NCBI GenBank assembly: GCA_037045055.1
Contig: JBAOHJ010000001.1
Location: 124,001-188,000, forward strand
DNA: 64,000 bases
Source of the DNA: Phosphoribacter sp037045055
GTDB lineage: Bacteria > Actinomycetota > Actinomycetes > Actinomycetales > Dermatophilaceae
Direction: 5' to 3'
Shown here: positions 33,261 to 42,037 of the stretch, in pieces
Layout: every line of letters begins with the position of its first letter
How positions within the stretch are numbered: position 1 is the first letter of the stretch
Position numbers and translations under genes: made by a program
The notes under the pieces: model-generated
What the model was told of the DNA's origin: nothing
What the model saw: the letters and a program-made list of their open reading frames with translations, nothing else
Databases searched by the model: none

Positions 33261-34735
33261 GCTCGCCGCCTCTGCACGAGGTATCGGGCGGCCAGCCGCC
33301 CGCTGACCAGGACGGTCGGCACGCCGACCCCCGGGTGGGTGGACGCCCCGGCGAGCACGACGTTGTCGGCTACCCGCATCGGCGTGCGGAACGGCCCGGT
33401 CTGCGCGACGGTGTGCGCCGCGGCGAACGGGGTGCCCGCGGCCAGGCCCCGATCGGCCCAGTCGGTGGGGGTGAGCAACACCTCGGCATCGAGCGCGCCG
33501 GAGAACCCCGGGTGGCCGGCCGCCGCCAGGGTAGCGAGGATGCGCTCGCGGTAGGGCCCGCGCAGCCGCTGCCACTGCGCGGCGTCGGGCCCGACCTGCA
33601 GGTGCGGCGTCGGGAACAGTACGTAGGCGACGTGCCCACCGCGCGGTGCCAGACCCGCGTCGCCGACCGACGGCACGCTCAGCAACCAGGACGGGTCGCC
33701 CATGAGCCGGCCGGCGTCGAGGTCGGCGAAGGTCTGCTCCCAGGCGCGGCCGAAATGCATCGAGTGGTGGACCGTGGGCGCGGTGTCCCAGGCCTCGGTC
33801 AGGCCGGCCGCCAGGACCACGCACGAGGGCGCGGGCCGGCGGCGCTCGACCCGGCGGCCGTCACGACCGAGCAGCCGATAGGCCGCGGGACCGTCGGTCG
33901 TGACTACGACCTCGTCGCAGTCCCAGGCCCGCTCGGCGGTGCGGACCTGCACCGCCCGACCCCCGCGCCAGGTCACCCCGGTGACGGGCGTGTCGGTGCG
34001 CACCTGCACGCCGTGTGCCTGCGCCGCGGCCGCCATGGCCACCGGCAGCGCCGCCATCCCGCCCTGCGGGTAGTACACCCCCTCGACGAGGTCCATGTAG
34101 GAGATCACCGCGTAGAGCGCCAGCGCCCGCGCGGGCGACATCCCGGCATACAGGGCCTGGAACGACAACACCCGGCGCAGCCTCTCGTCGGCGACGAACC
34201 GGTCCACCCGCGGCCCCCACCGCCCGAACCCGCCCAGGGCCACCAACCGCCCGAGCGCCGGCCGGACCAGCCGCAGCGGCGAGCCCACGTCGCGGTCGAC
34301 GAACGCCGGGAACTGGACGCGGTAGAGGCTGCTCACCCAGTCGACGTAGCGCAGGTAGCCGGCGGCGTCGCTCGCGCCGGCGAAGCCGGCGATCCGCTCG
34401 GCCATCGTCGCCGGATCGGCGGTGACGTCCAGCGTCGACCCGTCCGCGAAGTGCGCCCGGTAGGCCGGGTCGAGCCGCCGCAGGGTGACCCAGGCGGCCA
34501 GATCTTCGCCGAGCGCCTCGAACGGGCGGGCCAGCAGGGTCGGCATGGTCAGGACGGTCGGGCCGGTGTCGAGCCGGTATGCCGCCCCGCCGCGGCCGGT
34601 GGCGACCACGGGCGCGGCCAGGCCGCCGACGGTCGGCGCCCGCTCCAGCACGGTGACCTGCCGGCCGCCCGCGGCCAGGTGCATGGCGGCGGAGAGCCCG
34701 GCCAGCCCGGCACCGACGACGACCGCATGCGGCAC
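33257..34735 (-). CDS. crtI: Phytoene desaturase
   Basis: FAD-dependent desaturase (492 aa) converting phytoene to lycopene. The N-terminal dinucleotide fold is HAVVVGAGLAGLSAAMHLAAGGRQVTVLER, followed by GGAAYRLDTGPTVLTMP. The C-terminal signature NVVLAGASTHPGVGVPTVLVSGRLAA is the CrtI-type motif. GTG 34735 precedes the fold directly, as in the family. It lies 8 nt after idsA and overlaps crtB, so it is in the middle of the operon. The extent of desaturation cannot be read from sequence. Confidence 0.95.
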   Translation of the reverse strand: MPHAVVVGAGLAGLSAAMHLAAGGRQVTVLERAPTVGGLAAPVVATGRGGAAYRLDTGPTVLTMPTLLARPFEALGEDLAAWVTLRRLDPAYRAHFADGSTLDVTADPATMAERIAGFAGASDAAGYLRYVDWVSSLYRVQFPAFVDRDVGSPLRLVRPALGRLVALGGFGRWGPRVDRFVADERLRRVLSFQALYAGMSPARALALYAVISYMDLVEGVYYPQGGMAALPVAMAAAAQAHGVQVRTDTPVTGVTWRGGRAVQVRTAERAWDCDEVVVTTDGPAAYRLLGRDGRRVERRRPAPSCVVLAAGLTEAWDTAPTVHHSMHFGRAWEQTFADLDAGRLMGDPSWLLSVPSVGDAGLAPRGGHVAYVLFPTPHLQVGPDAAQWQRLRGPYRERILATLAAAGHPGFSGALDAEVLLTPTDWADRGLAAGTPFAAAHTVAQTGPFRTPMRVADNVVLAGASTHPGVGVPTVLVSGRLAARYLVQRRRA

Positions 34736-34743
34736 GGGGCGCC

Positions 34744-35829
34744 TCACGCGTCCCGGCGGGTGGCGACGTCGACGAGCTCGCCGAGGACGTCCCGCGCCTC
34801 GGGGTCCAGCCCGCGGGCCTGCTGCAGGCTCGCGAGCGCCTCGCCGGCCAGGGCCGCGATGCGCCGCTCGACGGCGTCCACGGCGCCGGTGCCGGCGATC
34901 GCCTGCCGCAGGGCGAGGATGTCCGCGTCGTCGAGGTCCGCCCGGCCCAGCAGCCCCCGGATCGCCGTCGCCGTCTCGGCCCCGGCCGGGTCCAGGGCGT
35001 GCGCGAGCAGCACGGTGCGCTTGCCCTCGCGCAGGTCGTCGCCGGCGGGCTTGCCGGTCTGTGCCGGGTCGCCGAAGACCCCGAGCAGGTCGTCGCGCAG
35101 CTGGAAGGCCTCCCCGAGGGCCAGCCCGTAGGCCGACAACGGGCCCAGCGCACCCTCGCCGAGGCCACCGGCCAGCGCCCCGACGAGCAGCGGCTGCTCG
35201 ATGGTGTACTTCGCGCTCTTGAAGCGGATCACCTTGCGGGCCGCGGCGATCCGCTCGTCGGTGCCCAGCCCGGTCCACCCTCGGGCCGACCCGAGCACGT
35301 CGAGGAACTGCCCGCCCATGAGCTGGGTGCGCATCCGGTCGAACATCGGCCGGGCCCTGCCCAAGTGCTCGGCCGGCAACCCGCAGGTCGAGTACAACTC
35401 GTCGGTCCACTGCAGGCACAGGTTGCCCGAGAGGACCGCCGTGGCCTCCCCGAAGCGGCCGCTGTCGCCGGACCACCCGGCCTGGGCGTGGTGACCGGCC
35501 ACGGCGCGGTGCGCGGACGGCATACCCCGGCGGGTGGCGCTGCCGTCCATGACGTCGTCGTGCAGCAGCGCCGCCGCCTGGAGCAGCTCCATGGCGGTGG
35601 CCAGCCGGACCAGCGCGTCGGAGTCCGGCCGGCCGGCGGCGCGGTAGCCCCAGTAGGCGAACGCCGCCCGCAGTCGCTTACCGCCCGAGAGCAGTCGCCG
35701 GACCGGGTCGAGTAACAGACTCAGGTCTTCGTCGAGCTCGGCCAGGACGATGGTCTGGGCGGTGAGCAGGGCGTCGGCACTCGACTGGACCCGCTGGCGC
35801 AGGTTCTCGCGGTCGAGCGGGCTGGTCAC
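34744..35829 (-). CDS. idsA: Polyprenyl (geranylgeranyl) diphosphate synthase
   Basis: Trans-prenyltransferase (361 aa) that makes the C20 precursor for carotenoids. The first Asp-rich motif with its RRG follows LLHDDVMDGSATRRGMP (DDxxD), and the second region is FQLRDDLLGVFGDPAQTGKPAGDDLREGKRT, where DDLLG replaces the more common DDxxD but matches actinobacterial GGPP synthases. GTG 35829 has GGAAGAGA just upstream, and TAGGCT at 35874-35879 is a possible -10 box. It heads idsA-crtI-crtB. Confidence 0.92.
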   Translation of the reverse strand: MTSPLDRENLRQRVQSSADALLTAQTIVLAELDEDLSLLLDPVRRLLSGGKRLRAAFAYWGYRAAGRPDSDALVRLATAMELLQAAALLHDDVMDGSATRRGMPSAHRAVAGHHAQAGWSGDSGRFGEATAVLSGNLCLQWTDELYSTCGLPAEHLGRARPMFDRMRTQLMGGQFLDVLGSARGWTGLGTDERIAAARKVIRFKSAKYTIEQPLLVGALAGGLGEGALGPLSAYGLALGEAFQLRDDLLGVFGDPAQTGKPAGDDLREGKRTVLLAHALDPAGAETATAIRGLLGRADLDDADILALRQAIAGTGAVDAVERRIAALAGEALASLQQARGLDPEARDVLGELVDVATRRDA

Positions 35830-35918
35830 GGGGTCTCTTCCGTCCGGTGCGGACGCGGTGCGTCGTCGGATCAAGCCTAAACGCTCCGCGCGGGCGAGCC
35901 GGCCGGCCGACGGGCGGG

Positions 35919-35924
35919 TAGCGT
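35919..35924 (+). promoter_or_regulatory. -10 box TAGCGT, leaderless start at 35932
   Basis: TAGCGT ends 7 nt before ATG 35932. The ATG itself is part of a GGTATGCC copy. Confidence 0.58.
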
Positions 35925-35931
35925 CGTCGGT

Positions 35932-36780
35932 ATGCCGCCCGCCGACCTCGCGCCAGCCTCGCCGTCTGCCGACGACCACCTCGACGCGCCATCGTCGGCG
36001 GGCGACCTGCAGACGGCGAACGCCCTGCTGCAGGCCATGCCGCTCACCCGCGCCCTGGGCCTGTGGGCGGCGCAGGCCTCGAGCACGCAGGTCGTGCTCG
36101 TGCTGCCCGACGGGCAGCTCGGCCACAACCACCTCGGCGGCCCGCACGCCGGCGCCTCCTACACCCTGGCCGAGACCGCCAGCGGCACCCTGGTGACCCT
36201 GGCGTTCGCGGACCGGCTGACCAGCGTCGAGCCGCTCGCCGTGCACGCCGAGGTCGACTACCTGAGATTCGCCACCGGTGAGCTGCGCGCCACGGCGACC
36301 TTCCCGGGCCCGGTGGACGACGCCCGCGCCCTGCTGGACGACGCCCGCGCCCTGCTGGACGCGGGCCGGCGACCCGAGCTCGACGTCGCGGTCGCCGTCA
36401 CCGGGCGCGACGGCACGGTGACCGCGACGATGACCGTGCGGTGGACCCTGCGGCGCACCCGGCCGGCCGCGCCCGAGGCCGAGGTGTCCTATGCCGCGCG
36501 GTCCGCGGCGCGGGTCGACACCGACCGCGCGGCCCGGTACGTCAAGCAGCTGGTGTCCCACCTCGGGACCAAGCTGACCACCACGGTGCGCGAGGACGGC
36601 GTCGGGGTGATCGAGTTCCCGTCGGGTCGATGTCTGCTCACGCCGGCCGCGGACCACCTGCAGGCGCACGCCGAGGGGTCCGATCCGGCGGCCCTGGCGG
36701 TCGTGCAGGACGTGGTGGCTGCTCACCTGGCTCGCTTCGCCGCCAAGGACGGGCTCGTGCTCGACTGGGTGGCGTGGTAG
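35932..36780 (+). CDS. DUF4442-like thioesterase fused to DUF2218
   Basis: A 282-residue two-domain protein. The N-terminal part (about 28-180) resembles hotdog-fold DUF4442/YiiD-type acyl-CoA thioesterases (AMPLTRALGLWA...QLGHNHLGGPHAGASYTLAETASGTL). The C-terminal 95 residues match DUF2218 (ARVDTDRAARYVKQLVSHLG...GRCLLTPAADHLQAHAEG). The two usually occur as separate proteins, so the fusion suggests a shared role, possibly in acyl or siderophore metabolism (inference). A 21-nt in-frame tandem duplication lies between the domains. The start follows a leaderless-type box. Confidence 0.78.
   Translation: MPPADLAPASPSADDHLDAPSSAGDLQTANALLQAMPLTRALGLWAAQASSTQVVLVLPDGQLGHNHLGGPHAGASYTLAETASGTLVTLAFADRLTSVEPLAVHAEVDYLRFATGELRATATFPGPVDDARALLDDARALLDAGRRPELDVAVAVTGRDGTVTATMTVRWTLRRTRPAAPEAEVSYAARSAARVDTDRAARYVKQLVSHLGTKLTTTVREDGVGVIEFPSGRCLLTPAADHLQAHAEGSDPAALAVVQDVVAAHLARFAAKDGLVLDWVAW
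36316..36357 (+). repeat. 21-nt in-frame tandem duplication
   Basis: Two exact adjacent 21-nt copies (36316-36336 and 36337-36357) encode DDARALL twice in the linker of the DUF4442-DUF2218 protein. Recent slippage duplication is likely. Confidence 0.9.
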
Positions 36781-36839
36781 CCGCCTGCTCGGCGGGCGTG
36801 GCGGTGGGGGACGTCGCGGCATACCGACCGTCGAGTTCG

Positions 36840-36845
36840 TAGGCT
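36840..36845 (+). promoter_or_regulatory. -10 box TAGGCT, leaderless start at 36852
   Basis: TAGGCT ends 6 nt before ATG 36852. Confidence 0.58.
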
Positions 36846-36851
36846 GAGGGC

Positions 36852-37763
36852 ATGTCGATCCTGCCGCGGGCCGCGCACGAGACCCGCTCGATCCCGCACG
36901 CCCTGGCCGGGCAGCGCCCGTCGATCAGCTTCGAGTTCTTCCCGCCCAAGGACGACGCGGGGGAGGCGGCCCTGTGGGCGGCGATCCGGCGGCTGGAGGG
37001 CACCCGGCCCACCTTCGTCTCGGTGACCTACGGCGCGGGCGGGGGGAATCGGGACCGGACGATCCGGATGACCGACCGGATCGCCCACGACACGACGATG
37101 ACCCCGATGGCGCACCTCACCTGCGTCGGGCACTCGGTCGCCGAGCTGCGCTCGATCGTCGGGCACTACGCCGACGCGGGGGTGCGCAACATCCTGGCCC
37201 TGCGCGGGGACCCCCAGGGCGGCCTGGACCAGCCGTGGCAGCGCCACCCGGACGGGTTGGACCACGCCGACGAGCTCGTGGCCCTACTGCGCGAGCTGGG
37301 CCCCTTCACCGTGGGGGTGGCCGCGTTCCCCGACCGACACCCGGAGAGTCCCAGCCTCGAGCACGACGCCGACGTCCTGGTGCGCAAGGCCGATTCCGGC
37401 GCGTCGTTCGCGATCACCCAGTTCTTCTTCACCGTCCAGGCCTACCTCGACCTGCGCGACCGGGTGGCCGCCCGCGGGCGCGACCTGCCGATCGTCCCGG
37501 GCCTCATGCCGGTGACCAACGTCAGGCAGCTGGCCCGGATGACCCAGCTGTCCGGGCAGCCGGTGCCCCGGGCGGTCACCGAACGACTCGACGCGGTCGC
37601 CCACGACCCACAGGCGGTCAAGGCCGTCGGCGTCGACATCGCCACCGAGCTGGCCGACGGGTTGCTGCGCGAGGGTGCGCCCGGCATCCACTTCATCACC
37701 ATGAACCGTTCGACGGCGACGCTGCGGGTGTGGGAGAACCTCGGCATCGAGGCCGCCCGGTAG
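36852..37763 (+). CDS. metF: Methylenetetrahydrofolate reductase
   Basis: Reduces 5,10-methylene-THF to 5-methyl-THF for methionine synthesis. The TIM-barrel MTHFR features are evident: ISFEFFPPKDDAGE, FVSVTYGAGGGNRDRTI, HLTCVGHSVAELR, NILALRGDPQ, ITQFFFTVQAYLD, PGLMPVTN and a C-terminal GIHFITMNRSTATLRVWENLG. The 303-residue length is normal for the bacterial enzyme. A leaderless-type box sets the start. It is the last housekeeping gene before the polysaccharide locus. Confidence 0.95.
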   Translation: MSILPRAAHETRSIPHALAGQRPSISFEFFPPKDDAGEAALWAAIRRLEGTRPTFVSVTYGAGGGNRDRTIRMTDRIAHDTTMTPMAHLTCVGHSVAELRSIVGHYADAGVRNILALRGDPQGGLDQPWQRHPDGLDHADELVALLRELGPFTVGVAAFPDRHPESPSLEHDADVLVRKADSGASFAITQFFFTVQAYLDLRDRVAARGRDLPIVPGLMPVTNVRQLARMTQLSGQPVPRAVTERLDAVAHDPQAVKAVGVDIATELADGLLREGAPGIHFITMNRSTATLRVWENLGIEAAR

Positions 37764-38073
37764 GGCTCGGGTCTCGGCTGCCCGCAGCCAGTACCGGTTG
37801 TCCATCATGTGGACACGATCGAGAGGGCGTCAGGTCGGCCTTCAACCCATTAGTGGGGGTTGTTGAACCCAAAGGGTCACAAAGACAGAGGATCCGGTTG
37901 CCGGCCTGGGCCGATCGGGGTATGAGCCCGCCGGATCCCCGTATATGGTGGCTCGAAGGGCAGCGGGCGAGTGGAGCGGGAGACCCATTCGGCTGCTGTA
38001 GTGCACGGTGCCGCTTCGCGATTCGGGTCGGGAGTCCCAGGGTCGCGGAGCTCGGGGGAGTGGGGGACGTTTC
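37764..38073 (+). promoter_or_regulatory. 310-nt upstream region of the exopolysaccharide operon with three inverted repeats
   Basis: No gene is visible here. Three inverted repeats occur: TGTCCA-N5-TGGACA at 37799-37815; TTCAAC/GTTGAA at 37841-37867; and GGATCCGG (37890-37897) facing CCGGATCC (37931-37938). The last pair encloses a possible promoter, TTGCCG (37898-37903), 17 nt, TATGAG (37921-37926); TATATG at 37942-37947 is another -10 candidate. A G-rich leader precedes ATG 38074. The layout suggests operator-controlled expression of the operon, but the regulator is unknown. Confidence 0.5.
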
Positions 38074-39633
38074 ATGTCGGCAGTCGTGGATGGACAGTCG
38101 AGCGAGCCTCGGATCACGGTGGCGGGCCGGGCCGGGCCGTCCCGCGAGCTCAGCGTCCTCGTCGGTGGGAGGAGCCCTCGACGCTCCTCGCCATGGGCCG
38201 AGCGGGCCGTCCCAGAGCCGCGCGCCCAGGGGGCCAAACGCTGGACGACCTCCTACCTGCGCCGTCTCGTGGTCGCGGACGTCCTAGCGGCGTCCCTGGC
38301 CGCCCTGCTGGCGACGACGCTCGGCCCGTTGGTGGAGATGTCTCACGTCTACTGGCGCATCTCCGTCCTCGTGGTGGTGGTGTGGCCGGTGCTCGTGTTG
38401 CTCGCCCGTGGGTACGACAAGCGCTCGATCGGCGTGACGGTGAACGAGTATCGGACCGTCCTGCCCGCCACCCTCGGCCTGCTCGCGCTGGCCGGCGTGT
38501 CCGCAGTGATGCTGAACGTCGCCCTCAGTCGCGCCTACCTGTTGATCTTGTTGCCGTCGCTGTGCTTTCTCGCGCTCGTGGCTCGTCGCAGTTGCCGGTT
38601 GTGGCTCATGAGCCGACGGCGGCACGGGGCCCTCATGCAGCGAACGCTCGTGGTCGGCACCGGCGCGGCGGTCGCCTCGCTCGCCGCCACTCTCAAGGCG
38701 ACGCCCAACCAAGGCCTCGAACCGGTCGCGGTGTGCGTGTCCGACGCGAACGACCTCGCGCACGACGACGTGTCCACCGGCGGGCTCACCCGCTTCGACT
38801 TCAGGTCGAGCATCGAGCAGGCCGTGGAGAGCTCGAGCGCCGAGGCAGTCGTGGTCGCCTCCGATCCGCATCTGTCGGGCACGCGGCTGCGCCGGCTGGC
38901 GTGGATGCTCGAGGACCGCAACATTGAGCTGTTCGTCTCCACCGGGCTGCTGGACGTGGCTGCGCCGCGGCTGACCCTGCGCAGCTCCGAGGACACGCCT
39001 CTCATCCACGTCGAAAGCGCGACCTCGAGTCGCGTCAACGCGGCCTACAAGGCGCTCTTCGACAGGTCGGTCGCGTTCCTGCTCATCATCGCCCTCGCTC
39101 CGCTGCTGCTGCTGATCTCGCTCAGCATCAAGCTCTCGTCGACCGGCCCAGTCCTCTTCCGACAGAACCGGATCGGCGCACGGGGGGTGCCGTTCCGCAT
39201 CGTCAAGTTCCGCACGATGGTCCCGGACGCCGAGACGCACCTGGAGGCGCTGCGCACGTACAGCGACGGCAACGCGGTGCAGTTCAAGATGAAGCGAGAC
39301 CCGCGTGTCACTCCGGTCGGTCGCGTGCTTCGGCGGTACTCCCTCGACGAGCTGCCCCAGCTGTTCAACGTCCTGTTCGGAACCATGTCGTTGGTGGGCC
39401 CACGTCCGCAAAGTCAGCAGGAGGTCGACCAGTACGACCTGGACGCCCTGCGGCGGCTGCACGTCCGGCCCGGAATGACCGGGCTGTGGCAGATCAGCGG
39501 ACGCAGCGACCTCGACTGGGAGCAGTCGATTCGGCTGGACCTGCGCTACGTCGACAACTGGTCGCCGATCGTCGACCTGCAGATCCTGCTGCGGACCATG
39601 CACGTCGTGGTGCGAGGCGCGGGCGCCTACTGA
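38074..39633 (+). CDS. Polyprenyl-phosphate hexose-1-phosphate transferase (WcaJ/ExoY family)
   Basis: Initiating enzyme of the polysaccharide unit: it moves a sugar-1-phosphate onto undecaprenyl/decaprenyl phosphate in the membrane. The 519-residue protein has a basic N-terminal tail, about four helices, a Rossmann-like central part (RTLVVGTGAAVASLAATL), a fifth helix (VAFLLIIALAPLLLLISLSI) and the bacterial sugar transferase domain (FRIVKFRTM, RRYSLDELPQLFNVLFGTMSLVGPRP, PGMTGLWQISGRSDL). ATG 38074 follows a G-rich element. It heads the plus-strand operon; glucose or galactose phosphate is the likely substrate. Confidence 0.92.
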   Translation: MSAVVDGQSSEPRITVAGRAGPSRELSVLVGGRSPRRSSPWAERAVPEPRAQGAKRWTTSYLRRLVVADVLAASLAALLATTLGPLVEMSHVYWRISVLVVVVWPVLVLLARGYDKRSIGVTVNEYRTVLPATLGLLALAGVSAVMLNVALSRAYLLILLPSLCFLALVARRSCRLWLMSRRRHGALMQRTLVVGTGAAVASLAATLKATPNQGLEPVAVCVSDANDLAHDDVSTGGLTRFDFRSSIEQAVESSSAEAVVVASDPHLSGTRLRRLAWMLEDRNIELFVSTGLLDVAAPRLTLRSSEDTPLIHVESATSSRVNAAYKALFDRSVAFLLIIALAPLLLLISLSIKLSSTGPVLFRQNRIGARGVPFRIVKFRTMVPDAETHLEALRTYSDGNAVQFKMKRDPRVTPVGRVLRRYSLDELPQLFNVLFGTMSLVGPRPQSQQEVDQYDLDALRRLHVRPGMTGLWQISGRSDLDWEQSIRLDLRYVDNWSPIVDLQILLRTMHVVVRGAGAY

Positions 39634-39686
39634 CGTCAGGGACGTCCGCGCGGCAGGTCCGATCGGCGTCGAGGGGGAGAGGGACC

Positions 39687-40721
39687 GTGAAGACACTGGT
39701 CAGCGTGGCCATGCCAGCGCTCAACGAAGAGCGATCCATCGAGGCGGCCGTCGGCTCCGTCCTGCAGCAGGCCGACGTGCAGGTGGAGGTGCTCGTCGTC
39801 GACGGCCGCTCCGACGACGCCACCCGTGAGGTGGTCGAGGCCATGGCCGCCCGGGATCCTCGGGTGCGGTTGCTGGACAACCCCAGGGTCAGCATCCCGG
39901 CGGCTCTCAACGTCGCGCTCGCGCACGCCTCGGGCAGGTACCTCGCCCGGGTCGACTGCCACGCGACCGTCTCGGCGGACTACCTCGCTCGTGGGGTGCA
40001 CCATCTGAAGGCGGATGAGCAACTCGCCGGAGTCGGCGGTCTGCGGCGGGGTGTCGCGCACACGCCGTCCGGGCGAGCCGTGGCCCTGGCCCTGTCCAGC
40101 CCCTTCGGGGTTGGCAACTCCATCAACCACTACGCGGACCGTTTCCAGCCGACCGATCATGCTTCTTTCGGGGTCTACCGGGTCGACGTGGCCCGAGCCG
40201 TGGGCGGATGGGACGAGGACCTGGTCGTCAACGAGGATGTGGACTTCGACCACCGGATCCTCCAAACCGGGCATACCCTGGCGTTCGACCCGGAGATGCT
40301 CATCGACTGGCACGTCCAAGAGAGCCCGACGTTGTTGTTCCGGCAGTACCGTCGCTACGGTCGCGGAAAGGCAGGGATGGTCCGAAAGAACGGCGTGGAC
40401 GCGGTCCGCCCCCGGCACCTCGCCGCGCCGGCCGCGGTCAGCGCCGGCGCACTCGTGGCCGCAGCCGCGTTGCGGCGACCGGCCGCGCTGCTCGCGCTGA
40501 CGCCGTATGCCGCGGGCGTGACGATGGCGTCGGCCCACGTCCTGCGAAACCGGGGAGCGGACAGCGGGGTATCGCGCAAGGCGCTGCCGTTGGCGTTCAT
40601 GGCAATGCACGGCGGATGGGGCCTGGGGTTCCTGGAGGGCGTGTTGTTTGGCCGGCCGCCACGCCTGGCGAGCGGGTCGGTTGCCGCTCGTGGCCATCGT
40701 CGTCCCGTTCGCGCGGCATGA
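39687..40721 (+). CDS. Family 2 glycosyltransferase (ExoA-like)
   Basis: Inverting GT-A glycosyltransferase (344 aa) acting at the cytoplasmic face. Motifs: VSVAMPALNEERSIEAAVGSVLQQ, VLVVDGRSDDATREVV, the DxD-like RVDCHATV, and the acceptor-site region WDEDLVVNEDVDFDHRI (ED). The C-terminus has hydrophobic segments (LAAPAAVSAGALVAAAALRRPAALLALTPYAAGVTMASA) and a final membrane-like stretch, as in ExoA of succinoglycan synthesis. GTG 39687 follows GAGGGGGAGAGGG. The stop overlaps the flippase start. Confidence 0.88.
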   Translation: MKTLVSVAMPALNEERSIEAAVGSVLQQADVQVEVLVVDGRSDDATREVVEAMAARDPRVRLLDNPRVSIPAALNVALAHASGRYLARVDCHATVSADYLARGVHHLKADEQLAGVGGLRRGVAHTPSGRAVALALSSPFGVGNSINHYADRFQPTDHASFGVYRVDVARAVGGWDEDLVVNEDVDFDHRILQTGHTLAFDPEMLIDWHVQESPTLLFRQYRRYGRGKAGMVRKNGVDAVRPRHLAAPAAVSAGALVAAAALRRPAALLALTPYAAGVTMASAHVLRNRGADSGVSRKALPLAFMAMHGGWGLGFLEGVLFGRPPRLASGSVAARGHRRPVRAA

Positions 40722-42037
40722 GCGGGCAGACCAGCGAGATCGCGGCGCAGATTGGCGGCATCACCGGCCACCGTGCCAGGCGCCTGGGACCGTTGGCCCG
40801 CCGAGCCGGATGGAACGTGGCCGACCAAGTAATGTCCGCGGGGAGCAACTTCGCACTCTCGGTCGCGGTGGCTCGGGTTGTCGACGCCAACTCGTTCGGC
40901 GCCTTCTCCATCGCCTTCGTCGCCTTCGGGCTGGCCAACGGTGTGCAGCGAGCCGTCGTCGGTCAGCCTCTGCAAATCCGCCACAGCGCCGACCTGCCGG
41001 ATGCCTTCCGGATCAACGTGGGTCGAGCGCTCGGAGCCACCGCGGTCCTCGGGATCGCCATGGGTGCCCTGGCCGCAGGGGCCGGTGCGTTCGTTTCCGG
41101 GGAACCGCGCGCTGCGCTCTGGGCAGTCGCCGCGTGCCTGCCGGCCTTGGTGCTCCAGGACGCCTGCCGGATGGCATTCTTCGCGGCGCGCAATCCCCGT
41201 GGTGCTTTCGTCCTCGACCTGGTCTGGACGGTCCTGCTGGCCCTCGGCCTGGCGGTGGCCGTGACCGTCGGACTCACCGGCACCGCTGCGCTCGTGCTGA
41301 TCTGGGGCCTGTCTGCGGCGGCTGCCGTCGCGGTCGGCCTGGCCGCCCTGCACGTGCGACCGCGGGTCCGGATGGCCGTGCCCTGGGCACGGGACAACCG
41401 GTCGTTGGCGGCCTTCCTCACCGGCGAGTTCCTCCTCGGCGTTGGGGTGTCGCAGGCGGCGATCCTCGTCACCGGAGCCCTGGCCGGCGCGGCCGCCGCA
41501 GGGTCGTTGAGAGGGGCCCAGGTGCTGCTCGGACCGGTGGGCATCCTTGGTGCCGCCGTCCTCGCCTTCGCGGTGCCCGAGCTGGTCAAGCGACGGTCGA
41601 TGCCGCCGGCCCGCCGCCTGCGCGCCGGTGCTCTGGTCAGCGTCACCGTCGGGGTCACCGGGCTCGTCTACCTCGCCGTCGTGCTGCTGCTGCCCGAGGC
41701 GATGGGTCGAACGCTGCTGAAGGACACGTGGCCCGGAGCGCGCTCGGTCCTGCTGCCCATGGGTCTGGTCATGGTGTGCGCCGCTCTGGGGGCCGGCGCG
41801 GGGGTGCTGCTGTACTCCGGCGGCCATGCGCGGCATACCTTCCTCGTCAACTCCGTCAAGGCTCCCCTGCTGCTCGCCGCGGTGGTCTTCGGGGCGGTCG
41901 TGGCGGGAGCCTGGGGCACCGCGGTCGCCCTCGCAGCGGTCGAGGCGGCGATGTTGCCGGCCTGGCTGTGGGTGGCCTGGCGCAAGACCGTGTCGCCGAC
42001 GGAGGGCGACGCCGCGGTGTTGGGAGCAAGGGCATGA
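40718..42037 (+). CDS. Polysaccharide flippase (Wzx/MOP-type)
   Basis: Integral membrane protein (439 aa) with about twelve helices, of the oligosaccharide-flippase type that moves lipid-linked units across the membrane. The first helical pair WNVADQVMSAGSNFALSVAVARVVDANSFGAFSIAFVAFGLANGVQRAV is typical of the family, and C-terminal helices follow at PLLLAAVVFGAVVAGAWGTAVALAAVEAAMLPAWLWVAW. ATG 40718 overlaps the upstream stop, and its stop overlaps the next glycosyltransferase start, so the operon is tightly packed. Family fit is good; substrate unknown. Confidence 0.85.
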   Translation: MSGQTSEIAAQIGGITGHRARRLGPLARRAGWNVADQVMSAGSNFALSVAVARVVDANSFGAFSIAFVAFGLANGVQRAVVGQPLQIRHSADLPDAFRINVGRALGATAVLGIAMGALAAGAGAFVSGEPRAALWAVAACLPALVLQDACRMAFFAARNPRGAFVLDLVWTVLLALGLAVAVTVGLTGTAALVLIWGLSAAAAVAVGLAALHVRPRVRMAVPWARDNRSLAAFLTGEFLLGVGVSQAAILVTGALAGAAAAGSLRGAQVLLGPVGILGAAVLAFAVPELVKRRSMPPARRLRAGALVSVTVGVTGLVYLAVVLLLPEAMGRTLLKDTWPGARSVLLPMGLVMVCAALGAGAGVLLYSGGHARHTFLVNSVKAPLLLAAVVFGAVVAGAWGTAVALAAVEAAMLPAWLWVAWRKTVSPTEGDAAVLGARA

